A stretch of 64,000 nucleotides of DNA from Actinopolymorpha rutila (GTDB taxonomy: Bacteria > Actinomycetota > Actinomycetes > Propionibacteriales > Actinopolymorphaceae), in contig NZ_JACBZH010000001.1 of assembly GCF_013407855.1 (NCBI RefSeq), positions 5,270,001-5,334,000 of the forward strand. The letters are read 5' to 3'. Position numbers and translations under genes: made by a program. This document shows, piece after piece, positions 1-8,422 of this stretch (position 1 is its first letter; every line of letters begins with the position of its first letter). The notes beneath the pieces were generated by a model, which ran no database searches, was not told where the DNA came from, and saw nothing but the letters and a program-made list of their open reading frames with translations.

Positions 1-2
1 CC

Positions 3-806
3 GTGCGTGCCCGGGAGGGCTGGCTTCGATCGCGTCTGGAGTTGTTCGAGACCTACACACTGCCCGCGATGCGGGGGCAGATCGACCCGCCGGACACGTG
101 GCTGATCTATTTCGATCCGCAGTCGCCCGACTGGCTGAAGAGCGCGATCGATCGACATGTCGCCGAAGGACGGTACGTCGCGCTGTTCCGCGACTCGGTT
201 CCCAGCGAACAGCTAGCGAAGGACCTGGCGAAGCACCTGCCTGACGCACCGATGCTGTTGACCACGAATCTCGACAACGACGACTCGATCGCCTACGACT
301 TCGGCAAGCGCCTGCACCAACTGCCCGCGGTGACCAGCGCACACGCGGTGTTCTTCCGTGACGGCCTCATTCGTGCCGGCGCTCGAACGTACCTGCGCAG
401 GGACCCGGACAACGCCTTCTGCTCCGTCCTCGAACCGTGGTCGCAGCAGCCGTCGACGTGCTGGCTGGACTGGCACAACCTGCTCGGCTCACGTATACCC
501 ACGATCGTCCTGGACGGTGATCCGGCCTGGCTGCAGATGATCCATGACGGAAATGTCAGCAACCGGGTTCGCGGTCGGGTAGTGGATCCAACGCGGTTCC
601 AGCCGTTGTTCGGTCATGGCCTGAGCGGAGCGGAGCCGCCCGGACTGCGTCGCAGGGCGGCGGACTTCGCGATTCACCGGCCCTTGCGCGGCTCACGCGA
701 CGCGGTTCGAACGCTTGGAAAGAAGATCGTTCTGCAGACAGGTGGCAAAGAGCAGCTGGATCGCTTGAAGATGGTGACAAGCCGATTGAGCAGCCGCTCC
801 AACTAG
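3..806 (+). CDS. Putative rhamnosyl transferase (glycosyltransferase), 5' end cut by window edge
   Basis: The open frame runs into the left edge, so the visible GTG at 3 is probably internal and the N-terminus is missing. The 267 visible residues resemble the putative rhamnosyl transferase family (PF11316 type): an early W-L-I-Y-F-D strand, a central TNLDNDDSIA segment that would supply the acidic metal/nucleotide-binding residues, and an aromatic-rich STCWLDWHN stretch. No membrane segment or signal peptide is seen, so it should act in the cytoplasm on an activated sugar. It is followed by an IS481 relic and then, on the other strand, by more glycosyltransferases, which suggests a surface polysaccharide locus. 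The exact donor and acceptor cannot be told from sequence. Confidence 0.7.
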   Translation: MRAREGWLRSRLELFETYTLPAMRGQIDPPDTWLIYFDPQSPDWLKSAIDRHVAEGRYVALFRDSVPSEQLAKDLAKHLPDAPMLLTTNLDNDDSIAYDFGKRLHQLPAVTSAHAVFFRDGLIRAGARTYLRRDPDNAFCSVLEPWSQQPSTCWLDWHNLLGSRIPTIVLDGDPAWLQMIHDGNVSNRVRGRVVDPTRFQPLFGHGLSGAEPPGLRRRAADFAIHRPLRGSRDAVRTLGKKIVLQTGGKEQLDRLKMVTSRLSSRSN

Positions 807-998
807 CGCGAGATTACGGCAACGGATCAGCGCAGTCCGTGCGGCAGTCCGTACGCCCCGCTTCGGCGCTGCGGACCAGGTGTGCTGCCCACACAGGTTG
901 GCGATGGGCGACCTGGGTTCGATGATCTTGAATGGGTGAGGACCTCCGCGTGAGGTGTGGAACTGCCACAGCTGTCCGCACCGACCCTGGAGGTCCGC

Positions 999-1254
999 GT
1001 GCTCCGCAACGCCCAGTTGACCGAGCTTGGCCGGCTGCGCCTGGCACGGTGTGTCATCGAGGATGGCCGGTGCGACGCGCAGCGGAGCGGTTCCAGGTCT
1101 CAGTCACCACCGCGCATCCTGGGCCAGCCGCTATCGACGCGACGGCGTGGCGGGAATGACCGACCGGTCCACCCTCCCCCATCGGTGTCGGGCACAGACA
1201 CCGCGCCGGCTGGTGAATCAGGTCGTGTCCCTGGCCTACACCGAGATCCTCACT
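999..1254 (+). pseudogene. Degenerate IS481-family transposase N-terminus (relic)
   Basis: A Shine-Dalgarno GGAGG (989-993) precedes a GTG at 999. The translation then matches the helix-turn-helix head of IS481-type transposases only if the reading frame is changed twice: LRNAQLTELGRLRLARCV (999 to about 1067), then WPVRRAAERFQVSVTTAH in a second frame (to about 1125), then WASRYRRDGVAGMTDRST in a third frame (to about 1250). The DDE catalytic domain is absent. It is therefore a short, frameshifted relic, not an active element. I did not find convincing terminal inverted repeats. The rest of 807-1308 holds no gene I can support. Confidence 0.6.
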
Positions 1255-1308
1255 GCACTTGATGGACTCCCACCTGTCACCCGCATACTGACCTGTTGGG
1301 CAGAACAA

Positions 1309-2154
1309 CTAGGCGGCAGCTGCCCGCTGGGTGTCGTCACGCTCCCACGGCCGGTCCGCCGCCTGAGTGGGCTGGATTCGCGCGAGCAGGACGAACCCCG
1401 CGTACACGACGGCGTCGGCCAACTCCGCGACGCTGTGCACGGAGCTCAGCAGTAGCCGCAGTCCGCCGACCTGGACCGACGACGCCTCGACGATGCCCGC
1501 TGCGGCCAGCCCAGCTGGTCCGCGGCGGACCCGGCGAAGCGTTCGCAGCAGCGCCCGCGCGTTCCGCGGGCAACGCACCACCGCGGCACCCGTCGTCCCG
1601 AAGGTGATCTCGGTCCTGTCGAACTTGCTGTCGACGTAGACGTCGTCGGCCACGACGTCCGGGAACCGGCCGACCCGGGCATGCCCCGCCTCGGTCAGCG
1701 CGTAGGCACCCGCACCCCACAGGTGGGCCGACAGCTCGGGCATCCGTTCCCGGGCCCGATAGTAGGCCCGGACGAGCGCGCTGCAGCCGGCGGTCAGATA
1801 GCCGCTATGCGGCCGGCCGGCCAATGCGCCGGGCGCGGACAGCCGTTCGAGCAGCTCGGCCACCGTGTCCGTGCCGATGGCGATGTCGGCGTCGAGGTAG
1901 AGCCGCGGCCAACTCGTCGCCGCCTCGTCCCCGGCGTTGAGCGCGGCCGTCTTCGACCCGCGGGACAGCTCGATCACCTGGACGCCCGGGATCGAGCGGG
2001 CCAGCTCGGCAGTCCGGTCCTTGCAGCCGTTCGGCACGACGATCACCTGCAGGCCCCGGCTCATCAGCGGGCGCAGCGGCTCCAGCGTGCGGAGTATGTT
2101 CGAGGCCTCGTCGTGAGCCGGGATGATCACACTCCCCCGTACCGCACTACTCAC
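1309..2154 (-). CDS. Family 2 glycosyltransferase
   Basis: A 281-residue GT2 (GT-A fold) enzyme that transfers a sugar from a nucleotide-sugar to a surface polysaccharide or lipid acceptor. Visible motifs: SVIIPAHDEASN at the N-terminus, VVPNGCKDRT, and LYLDADIAIG, which supplies the DxD metal site. A later VVADDVYVD fits the acceptor-side acidic motif. I place the start at GTG 2154 because its GTGA overlaps the TGA stop (2153-2151) of the preceding gene, giving translational coupling; an in-frame start 13 codons upstream lies inside that gene. A hydrophobic patch near the C-terminus (VYAGFVLLARI) could be membrane-associated. It is co-transcribed with the WecG-GT2 fusion and likely works on the same polymer. 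Confidence 0.8.
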   Translation of the reverse strand: MSSAVRGSVIIPAHDEASNILRTLEPLRPLMSRGLQVIVVPNGCKDRTAELARSIPGVQVIELSRGSKTAALNAGDEAATSWPRLYLDADIAIGTDTVAELLERLSAPGALAGRPHSGYLTAGCSALVRAYYRARERMPELSAHLWGAGAYALTEAGHARVGRFPDVVADDVYVDSKFDRTEITFGTTGAAVVRCPRNARALLRTLRRVRRGPAGLAAAGIVEASSVQVGGLRLLLSSVHSVAELADAVVYAGFVLLARIQPTQAADRPWERDDTQRAAAA

Positions 2155-4004
2155 TGGCCGGCTCCCCCGATGTCGGCCACGAGGTCGGACCATGACGAAC
2201 GGTCGATCAGATACCGCAGCGACGCCCGGTGTCGGGTCTGCGACAGCCGGAGCAGCGACGCCAGGACCTGGGTCGCGCGGAACGCCGTCGCCGGCGCGGC
2301 ACCGTGCCAGGCCTCGTAGTAGCGCACCTTGTTCACGGCGAGGAGAGCCTCAAGTCGATCCGAGACGCCCGAGCCGCCACGCCGGTGCTGCATCGTGGCG
2401 TCCGGCTCGAACCACACCTCCGCGCCCAGTTCGCGAACCCTGCGGAGGAAGTCGACCTCCTCGGAGTACAGGAAGTACGACTCGTCCCAGCTGCCGACCT
2501 TCCACGCCAGGTCGGCGTCGACGAGCATCGCCGCACCGGTGCCCCAGTCGATGGCGTGCGGCTGCCGGTATCGGCGTGGATCGAGCTCGATCTCGCTGAA
2601 CAGTCCGGACCGCCCGCGCAGCCGCTCCCCGAAGAGGCTGTCGCCGACCGCCCGCGTCAGTGACGGCTCGCGGCGGATCGAGGCGTAGAGCTCGCCGTTC
2701 GCCTCGAGCAGCCGCGGCAGCACCACACCGACGCCCGGACGAGCCAGCCGCTCACGCAGCGTACGCACCGATCCCGGCGCCAGCTCCAGGTCCGGATTGA
2801 CAATGAGCACGGCGTCGGACGGCCGGGCGTACTTCAGCGCGACGTTGATCCCGCCCGCATAGCCGAGGTTGGCGCCAGTGGGGACCGCGATCACGTCTTG
2901 GTGTCGACTGAGCCGGCTCAGCGTGTCGTCGGTCGAGGCATTGTCGACCACGATCATCCGCATCGACTGGTCGTCGAGCTGGCGGCGGACGGAACTGATC
3001 AGCGGCTCGATGTCGTCCGCGCTGTTGTGCGTCACAGCGATCACGGCGACGTCGACGTGCGAATGGGCCGGCGAGAACTCACCGGTCGGCACCGTCCGCG
3101 GCAGCACCGGGTGCTTGGACATGGCCGGTTCGGAGAAGTAGGTCGTCGCCATCTTCACGTAGCTGTCCCGCCGCAGGGACACATACGCCGGAGGGCCCTG
3201 GATCAGGTAGCGCCGGGTGAGTCGGCGTGGTTCGTTGGCCAGCCGCCACGCCCACTCGAGACCGTGGTCGGCGATCCAGCCCGGTGCCCGGTTGACCCTG
3301 CCGGCGAGGAAGTCGACCACGGCCCCGAAGGCCAGACAGACCGAGGCTCCCGAGGCGTGGGCGTGGGTGGCGATCCAGCGCTCCTGGCGCGGCTTCCCGA
3401 GGCAGACAGCGAGGATGTCCACCCCGGCCGCTCGGATGTCGCGGGTCAAGCCGGCCGCGGCGTGCTCGTCGTCGAGCTGACTCCGCGTCGGCGCCCAGTA
3501 GCCTCCGATCCGCAACTGCGGCCAGCGTGCGGCCATCACCGGTGCCAGGGCTTCGTGAGTTTCGGATGAGCCGCCGAGGAAGCCGACCGAAAGACCTCGC
3601 CGCTCGGCCTCGTCGAGTAGCGGCCACATCAGGTCGCTACCGGCGAGCCGCGGCCACAGCCGTCCGGTGAGTTCGCCGGCCCGGCGGACCAGCGGTGCCC
3701 CATCGAGCAGGGTCAACCACTCGACCTGCCCGTCGATCGAGAGGTTGATCACTCGTTGACGCTGGCGTCGAGCGGAGGTACGGCCGGAACCGAAGTGATG
3801 CAGGTGGTCGAGATTCGCCGAGACGACGGCAAGCACGTCCTCGTGCGGAGTCATCGCATGGTCGATGATCAACGAGACCGCATCGTTCTCGTCCAGCAGA
3901 TCCGTCGTCACCCCGGCCAGCTGGACGCGCGGCCAGCTGGCCGGCCGTGGTCCGTGCTCGACATGGCGCACGGCGTGGATCTTCGCAATCGGTTGTGCAC
4001 CCAT
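2151..4004 (-). CDS. Bifunctional WecG/TagA/CpsF-family (GT26) - GT2 glycosyltransferase fusion
   Basis: A 617-residue protein joining two glycosyltransferases. Residues about 20-300 are a WecG/TagA/CpsF (GT26) domain: INLSIDG, LLDGAPLV, FLGGSSET and the signature VCLGKPRQERW, as in enzymes that add ManNAc-type sugars to undecaprenyl-linked intermediates. Residues about 320-617 are a GT2 domain similar to rhamnosyltransferases: VIAVTHNSADD, IVVDNASTDDT, NLGYAGGINVAL and VLIVNPDLEL. The ATG at 4004 is chosen because a purine-rich GTGGGGG lies just upstream and the codons further up look non-coding and contain an 8-bp repeat that would break a frame. It starts a minus-strand operon with the GT2 at 1309-2154. 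A fusion would let two consecutive sugars be added in one complex (inference). Confidence 0.8.
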   Translation of the reverse strand: MGAQPIAKIHAVRHVEHGPRPASWPRVQLAGVTTDLLDENDAVSLIIDHAMTPHEDVLAVVSANLDHLHHFGSGRTSARRQRQRVINLSIDGQVEWLTLLDGAPLVRRAGELTGRLWPRLAGSDLMWPLLDEAERRGLSVGFLGGSSETHEALAPVMAARWPQLRIGGYWAPTRSQLDDEHAAAGLTRDIRAAGVDILAVCLGKPRQERWIATHAHASGASVCLAFGAVVDFLAGRVNRAPGWIADHGLEWAWRLANEPRRLTRRYLIQGPPAYVSLRRDSYVKMATTYFSEPAMSKHPVLPRTVPTGEFSPAHSHVDVAVIAVTHNSADDIEPLISSVRRQLDDQSMRMIVVDNASTDDTLSRLSRHQDVIAVPTGANLGYAGGINVALKYARPSDAVLIVNPDLELAPGSVRTLRERLARPGVGVVLPRLLEANGELYASIRREPSLTRAVGDSLFGERLRGRSGLFSEIELDPRRYRQPHAIDWGTGAAMLVDADLAWKVGSWDESYFLYSEEVDFLRRVRELGAEVWFEPDATMQHRRGGSGVSDRLEALLAVNKVRYYEAWHGAAPATAFRATQVLASLLRLSQTRHRASLRYLIDRSSWSDLVADIGGAGQ

Positions 4005-4824
4005 CAGAACCCCCCACTCACTGAATTGCTCGAATTCCCTGTGCAGACCCGAGCGGCCCGCTTGCCGACCGCTGCGCCCCGCCGGCCCGCCCCCAACGCG
4101 CAGCTCGCCGCGTATCGCAGGCTGCTGCCCTCGGGCAGGACGGGTGGACGACCAAGGGCGTCCGTGGTTTCGGCGGCTGATCCGGCCCGTGTCGTAGGTC
4201 ATGGTTGCTCCTGCTCTGCTGCCCTGCTGCCCTGCTGCCCTGCTGTCGCTGTCCTGCTTCGACGAGACCGGCCGGCCAGGGACGCGGGATACCGCAAGTA
4301 GTGGTCGGGTCGGCGGGTTCGGCGCGGTGGCGCCGTCACCCGAGTGCCCGGTGGCGGTCCGTCGGAGACCAGCGGACACACCGGGGTGAGGAGGTTGCGA
4401 ACAGCTTGGGATTTACGAGAAGTGCCGGAGAGCTCGGCCCGTCACGTCGGTAGGAACGGCCTGAAGGGCTCGCGCACCAAGCTAGTGGGAACGATCCCAG
4501 TACGTGCGGGAACAGCGAAAGATCGTCTGCTGTCGGGTGTACGAGGCTGCTGTTCAGCGCTTCGGACAAGACGACGGAAGGCACGACGCCTTGTCAACGT
4601 GTGCCTGCGCACCGCCGCGCGACCAGACGATCCACCGGCAACCACAGGTGCCGGATGCTTGGCCCGGCGGGACTTTCGAAGTGAGGTCATAGCGCTCCCC
4701 CCAGATCGCTGAGGCGAGCATAAGCGAGAATTCGATCAACGGGGCCGGAATCGGCACAAGAACTAAAAATGCTGACCTACTCCGCCGATCTGTGCCGAAT
4801 CGCTTCGCGAAACGCCTTACGCCG
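4005..4824. other. Long non-coding interval with an 8-bp tandem repeat
   Basis: About 820 bases without a supportable gene. Frames that cross it are arginine/proline/serine-rich and unlike known proteins. On the + strand an 8-bp unit CTGCTGCC repeats 3.75 times at 4216-4245. A unit not divisible by three argues against coding here. The interval must hold the promoter and a long leader for the minus-strand glycosyltransferase operon starting at 4004; I cannot place the promoter confidently. Base composition is lower in GC near 4690-4790 than in the flanking genes, which fits a regulatory stretch. Confidence 0.5.
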
Positions 4825-5385
4825 CTACGATCCGTCGACGTCTCCGGTCAACCGGAGCCACTCCTTCACGACCTCGCGCGCCACCTCGGGAACACCGCGT
4901 CCGTCGGTGTCGACGCGGAAGTCCGCGATGTCGTCGCGTTCCAACTGCGCCGACAACTGCGCGGCCCGTCGCGTCAGTTTGTCGAGGTCGGCTCCGCGTT
5001 CGCGTCCGCGGCGGACGATGCGATCCGCCAGCTCCTGCCGGCCCGCGTACAGCCGGCACAGGACGGGAACGGCGTTCGGAACCGCGTCCGCGTACAACGC
5101 GAGGCCATCTCGCGACTCGATCACTCCGGCGGCCAGCACGCATCGCGCCCCGGCGGCTCGGTAGTTCTGCCACATCGCACCGAGGTTGCGCGCCTTCATC
5201 CGCTCGTTGTGGGGATCGTCGTCGGGAACGGGCCAGCAGGCACCGAGAAGGTCGAGGTCAACGAACGCCGGCGAGTTGCCGCTGTCGACGAGCTGCCCGA
5301 AGATCTCCCACGCCACCGTCGTCTTGCCGACGCCAGGTGGTCCGGAGAGGAACAGCATCGGCACCGGGTGAACACGCATGGCCAC
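4825..5385 (-). CDS. P-loop ATPase / small-molecule kinase-like protein
   Basis: A protein of about 186 residues with a Walker A motif FLSGPPGVGKTT close to the N-terminus, followed by an acidic FVDLDLLG strand and a later RIVRRGRERGADL arginine-rich lid-like segment. This is the layout of AAA_33/shikimate-kinase-like nucleotide kinases that phosphorylate small molecules, but no substrate signature is recognised. I favour the GTG at 5385 because an AGGGGG sits 7 bases upstream; ATG 5379 or GTG 5412 are alternatives. No membrane segment. Transcribed alone, between the polysaccharide leader and the MBL gene. A second similar kinase at 41044-41529 is broken. Confidence 0.65.
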   Translation of the reverse strand: MAMRVHPVPMLFLSGPPGVGKTTVAWEIFGQLVDSGNSPAFVDLDLLGACWPVPDDDPHNERMKARNLGAMWQNYRAAGARCVLAAGVIESRDGLALYADAVPNAVPVLCRLYAGRQELADRIVRRGRERGADLDKLTRRAAQLSAQLERDDIADFRVDTDGRGVPEVAREVVKEWLRLTGDVDGS

Positions 5386-5506
5386 GACCGTATCCCCCTG
5401 CCAAGCGTCCACACGACCGTTTTCGTGCGGCTCACGTCGAGCCGTTCGCGGCGAAGGCGCCGCGAACCACCCGGCTGTACCTACGGTGAACGAGCAGTGC
5501 CGACGC

Positions 5507-6316
5507 TCAGGTCGGGTCGTCGCTTCGGACCGGTAGGTGCAGCTCCGCGGTCTCGCCGGGCTCGAGCAGCATCAGTCCCCCGATCAGACCGGCCTTCTCG
5601 AATGCCGCCCGCAGGTGGGCCGCGCCCTCGCTGAAGTGCATCCAGGAGTCGAAATGCAGCGGGACGGTGCTCCCGGCGCCAAGAATGGCGGCGGCCTCGG
5701 CAGTCTGGTTGCTGTCGAGAGTGAGCAGTGCGCCGTCGAAGAGGCGGGTACGGACGGCGCCGGCGAAGAGTACGGCGACGTCCACCGGTCCCACCCTGGC
5801 CGCAATTTCGCGAACGACGCCCAGGGACGCGTTGTCCCCGCTGACATAGAGAGTGGGCAGTCCGGAGCCGGAGAGCACGAAGCCCGTGACGTCGCCGGTG
5901 ACAGGCTCGCAGCCTTCCGGCCCGTGCCGAGCCGGCACCGCGACCACCTCGATGGCGCCGCCACTTGGCACCGGAAGTTCGTACGTCTGCCAGGGGGCGA
6001 GGCCGTCGGCGGATCCTCCGAGTCGGCGGGCCCCGGCAGGCGTGGTCAGGGTCAGCGGAGCCCTTGCCAGGAAAGCCCGGCCGGAGTCGTCCAGGTTGTC
6101 GGCGTGCTGGTCGTGGGACAACAACACGACGTCGACCGACCCGACCTGGTCCGGACCGAACGCCGGTGGTGCCAGCTTCGTGAGGATGTTGCCCGTCTCA
6201 CTGATGTAGTCGCCGGGCTGGTCGAACGTGGGATCAGTGAGCAGGCGAAGGCCACCGTACTCGATGACGGCGGTCGGGCCACCGACAGCTCGAATGACCA
6301 CCACGGCGTCGGACAT
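5507..6316 (-). CDS. MBL-fold (UlaG-like) metallo-hydrolase
   Basis: A 269-residue soluble protein of the metallo-beta-lactamase fold, in the UlaG-like branch (predicted to bind Zn or Mn and cleave phosphodiester or lactone bonds). Seen: LLTDPTF, the strand LLSHDQHADNLDD that carries the His-x-Asp/His-His-like metal ligands, PARHGPEG, LYVSGDNAS, and a C-terminal PLHFDSWMHF supplying the last histidines. The start is put at ATG 6316 because a GAGGGG Shine-Dalgarno lies 6-8 bases upstream. It is divergently arranged with the CGNR regulator at 6399, sharing an 82-base promoter region with an imperfect inverted repeat. Substrate unknown. Confidence 0.75.
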   Translation of the reverse strand: MSDAVVVIRAVGGPTAVIEYGGLRLLTDPTFDQPGDYISETGNILTKLAPPAFGPDQVGSVDVVLLSHDQHADNLDDSGRAFLARAPLTLTTPAGARRLGGSADGLAPWQTYELPVPSGGAIEVVAVPARHGPEGCEPVTGDVTGFVLSGSGLPTLYVSGDNASLGVVREIAARVGPVDVAVLFAGAVRTRLFDGALLTLDSNQTAEAAAILGAGSTVPLHFDSWMHFSEGAAHLRAAFEKAGLIGGLMLLEPGETAELHLPVRSDDPT

Positions 6317-6349
6317 CGCACTACCCCTCACGGCAAATTGAGAGCTTTC

Positions 6350-6380
6350 CTGTGAGACCTGACGCTAGGTTGCCTCACGG
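6350..6380. promoter_or_regulatory. Candidate operator between divergent MBL and CGNR genes
   Basis: An imperfect inverted repeat, GTGAGACCT (6352-6360) facing AGGTTGCCTCAC (6367-6378), lies in the short divergent region. A further CCTCACGG copy overlaps the MBL-gene leader near 6325-6332. Position and symmetry fit a shared operator, perhaps for the adjacent CGNR-type regulator; no binding data are implied. Confidence 0.3.
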
Positions 6381-6398
6381 AGAAAAGCAAGCATTACC

Positions 6399-7016
6399 AT
6401 GAGATCCATGAACGCCGCGAAACCCGGGCAGAGCAGGTCGACGGATCCGCTGCCGACCGCCCCGGGCGCCGAGCGCCATGTCGCACTGGCCCTGGTCAAC
6501 ACCCGGACCGTTCGCGCCGGGAGCGAGGTCGACGAACTCTCCGACGTGCATTCGGCCCGGGCCTGGCTGGTGGCGGCAGACCTCCTCAGGCCACGAACGT
6601 CCCTCCGCAGGGACGACGCGGTTCGGCTGGTCGCCCTCCGCGAGTCGGTCCGCGCACTGTTCGCCGCCCTGGTCGACAGCGAGGTGCCTGAGCCGGCAGT
6701 GCTGGCCGTCCTGAACGGAGGTCTCGCCGCCGCGCCCGTCGCAGACGAACTTCGCTGGGACGAAGCGAGCCGACCGACTCGAGTGGTCAGGGCGCTGGGA
6801 GCGACTCCCGTCGAGGCGGCACTCGCCCATGTCGCACGTGACTGCGTGGACCTGCTCGTCGGCCCCGACGCGGCGACGCTCAGCGCGTGCGGCGCTCCCG
6901 GCTGCATCCGCTTCTATCTGCGAACCCACGCAGCTCGCCAATGGTGTTCGACGCGCTGTGGTGACCGGGTGCGTGCTGCCCGCCACTACGCTCGCAGCCG
7001 CACCCGGCACCCGTGA
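6399..7016 (+). CDS. CGNR zinc-finger (ABATE-domain) transcriptional regulator
   Basis: A 205-residue protein of the ABATE/CGNR family, thought to be stress-responsive DNA-binding regulators in actinobacteria. The N-terminal ~130 residues form the ABATE-like domain (LALVNTRT near residue 30, DLLRPRTSLRRDDAVRLVALRE). The C-terminal zinc finger carries CGAPGCIRFYL and WCSTRCGDR, so two Cys pairs are intact but the name-giving CGNR reads CGDR. Start at ATG 6399; ATG 6408 is a possible alternative. It is divergent from the MBL hydrolase, which is the obvious candidate target, and is followed closely by a phosphotransferase that may be co-transcribed. Confidence 0.75.
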   Translation: MRSMNAAKPGQSRSTDPLPTAPGAERHVALALVNTRTVRAGSEVDELSDVHSARAWLVAADLLRPRTSLRRDDAVRLVALRESVRALFAALVDSEVPEPAVLAVLNGGLAAAPVADELRWDEASRPTRVVRALGATPVEAALAHVARDCVDLLVGPDAATLSACGAPGCIRFYLRTHAARQWCSTRCGDRVRAARHYARSRTRHP

Positions 7017-7041
7017 ACGGCGTGCCGGCGACGGGAGGACC

Positions 7042-8151
7042 ATGAGTCACGGCGACGAGGACCTTTCTCCTGCCGAGCCACCGCAGCTGAACCGGTTCGG
7101 TCCGATCCGCGAGGTCCCACCGTCCGGCGTGTCACGAGCGTTGCCCGGGCCCGGATCGGCGACCAGGTGGCGGGCAGAGCGGTTCGGCGGCGACGAGGAC
7201 CGCTATCCCAACGGCGGCATCTGGCGGTTCACGGCGGACCCCTTGAACTCCGAGCCGTCCGGCGCTCCGTTCAGCACGATGGTGAAGCGCACCGGGGGCG
7301 GCTACCTCGGCACCGACCCGGTGTGGCGTGGCCGGCCCGAGCCGGGAGACCCGCAGTGGTGGGGACGGGAGGCCGCGTTCTACGGGTCCGACCTCGCCAC
7401 CACCGGATGGTCTCCCGGTGTACGAGCTGCCCGCTGTTACGCCGTCGACGACCACGACGGTTGTCGCGACGTCTGGCTGGAGACGGTGAACGTCCCGGCG
7501 ACCGTGGACACCTGCGAACATGCCGTGGCCGGCCTGGCCCGGTGGCAGGTCGCCACGGCCGGCGCCGAGCACCCCTGGCTGTCCGAGGACTGGATCCCCA
7601 CCCACGTCCGCCGTCGCGGCCTGGACAACGCCCGTACGCTGGCGCACCCGGCCTGGCCTTCGGCGATCGTACGTGGCCTGGACCCGGACCTTCGCGACGT
7701 GGTCGCGGACCGGATTACCGACCCGGCGCAGATTCGTCAACTGTTGCAGGGATTTCCACGGGTCCTCACCCACTACGACTTCCACAACGCCAACATCGGC
7801 ACCGTCGAGGACGAGGTGGCGATCATCGACTGGGCGTACGTCGGCTGGGGCCCGATCGGGCACGACGCCGGCCACCTGGCGGCGGACGTCGCGGGTCGCG
7901 AACTGCCGCCGGACAAGGTGTGGGAGCTGCTGCGTTCGGCATACTGCGATGCCCTCACCGAGGCAGGCTGGCCGGGCGACCTGGCGGTGGTCCGTCGTTC
8001 GATGACGACGTCCAACGTCCTGCGTCTGGGCTGGCAGATCGACCACGCATTGGACATCGTCGACGACCTGCCCGACGACGCGATCCCCCTCGTGAACGCC
8101 AGGCTCCGTCTCTTCGCAGAGCTTCAGTACTCGCCGGACATGGCGCGGTGA
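7042..8151 (+). CDS. Aminoglycoside phosphotransferase (APH)-family kinase
   Basis: A 369-residue protein of the APH/choline-kinase-like fold. The catalytic loop reads THYDFHNANIG (Brenner motif with Asp and Asn), and the metal-binding DxD/DFG-equivalent is IIDWAYVGWGPIGHD. Such enzymes transfer the ATP gamma-phosphate to a hydroxyl of a small molecule; the substrate here is unknown and need not be an antibiotic. The ATG at 7042 follows a strong GGGAGG (spacing 5), and a longer upstream frame would overlap the CGNR gene. About the first 80 residues, before the kinase N-lobe, are unusual and rich in Pro/Gly. Starts 25 bases after the CGNR gene, probably the same transcript. Confidence 0.75.
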   Translation: MSHGDEDLSPAEPPQLNRFGPIREVPPSGVSRALPGPGSATRWRAERFGGDEDRYPNGGIWRFTADPLNSEPSGAPFSTMVKRTGGGYLGTDPVWRGRPEPGDPQWWGREAAFYGSDLATTGWSPGVRAARCYAVDDHDGCRDVWLETVNVPATVDTCEHAVAGLARWQVATAGAEHPWLSEDWIPTHVRRRGLDNARTLAHPAWPSAIVRGLDPDLRDVVADRITDPAQIRQLLQGFPRVLTHYDFHNANIGTVEDEVAIIDWAYVGWGPIGHDAGHLAADVAGRELPPDKVWELLRSAYCDALTEAGWPGDLAVVRRSMTTSNVLRLGWQIDHALDIVDDLPDDAIPLVNARLRLFAELQYSPDMAR

Positions 8152-8272
8152 GATGGCGGCGCCCCCTCAGCTCACTTTCCCTTACCAGTAGGGGAAGCGG
8201 CAACGAGCAAGCCGTGCTTGACGACACTTCGTCAAAGCGCTGTCGACAGGCGACGTGTCACGTTCAGGGACG

Positions 8273-8422
8273 TCACAGCCTGTCCCAGGTGTCCTTCGTC
8301 CCCACCACCATCACCAGTGCGGCAATGACAAGCGCCACGACCATGAGGGTGTGGTGGTGCGCCTGGAATGCCCACAGCACAAAGGCGAGAGTCGCGATCC
8401 AGTAGATTCCCCACCGTGTCAT
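8273..8422 (-). CDS. Small two-helix membrane protein
   Basis: A 49-residue frame starting at ATG 8422 with GGAG seven bases upstream. It encodes two hydrophobic helices, YWIATLAFVLWAF and LMVVALVIAALVMVV, separated by an AHHHT turn, and ends with a charged GTKDTWDRL tail. The layout fits the many unnamed small integral membrane proteins of actinobacteria. It stands alone, convergent with the phosphotransferase. No function is proposed; the histidine cluster in the turn is a visible oddity. Confidence 0.55.
   Translation of the reverse strand: MTRWGIYWIATLAFVLWAFQAHHHTLMVVALVIAALVMVVGTKDTWDRL

Noticed and set aside
4005-4379. An N-terminal extension of 125 residues for the WecG-GT2 fusion
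   Set aside because: The extension is low-complexity, contains the 8-bp repeat and no conserved sequence; ATG 4004 has a purine-rich site upstream.
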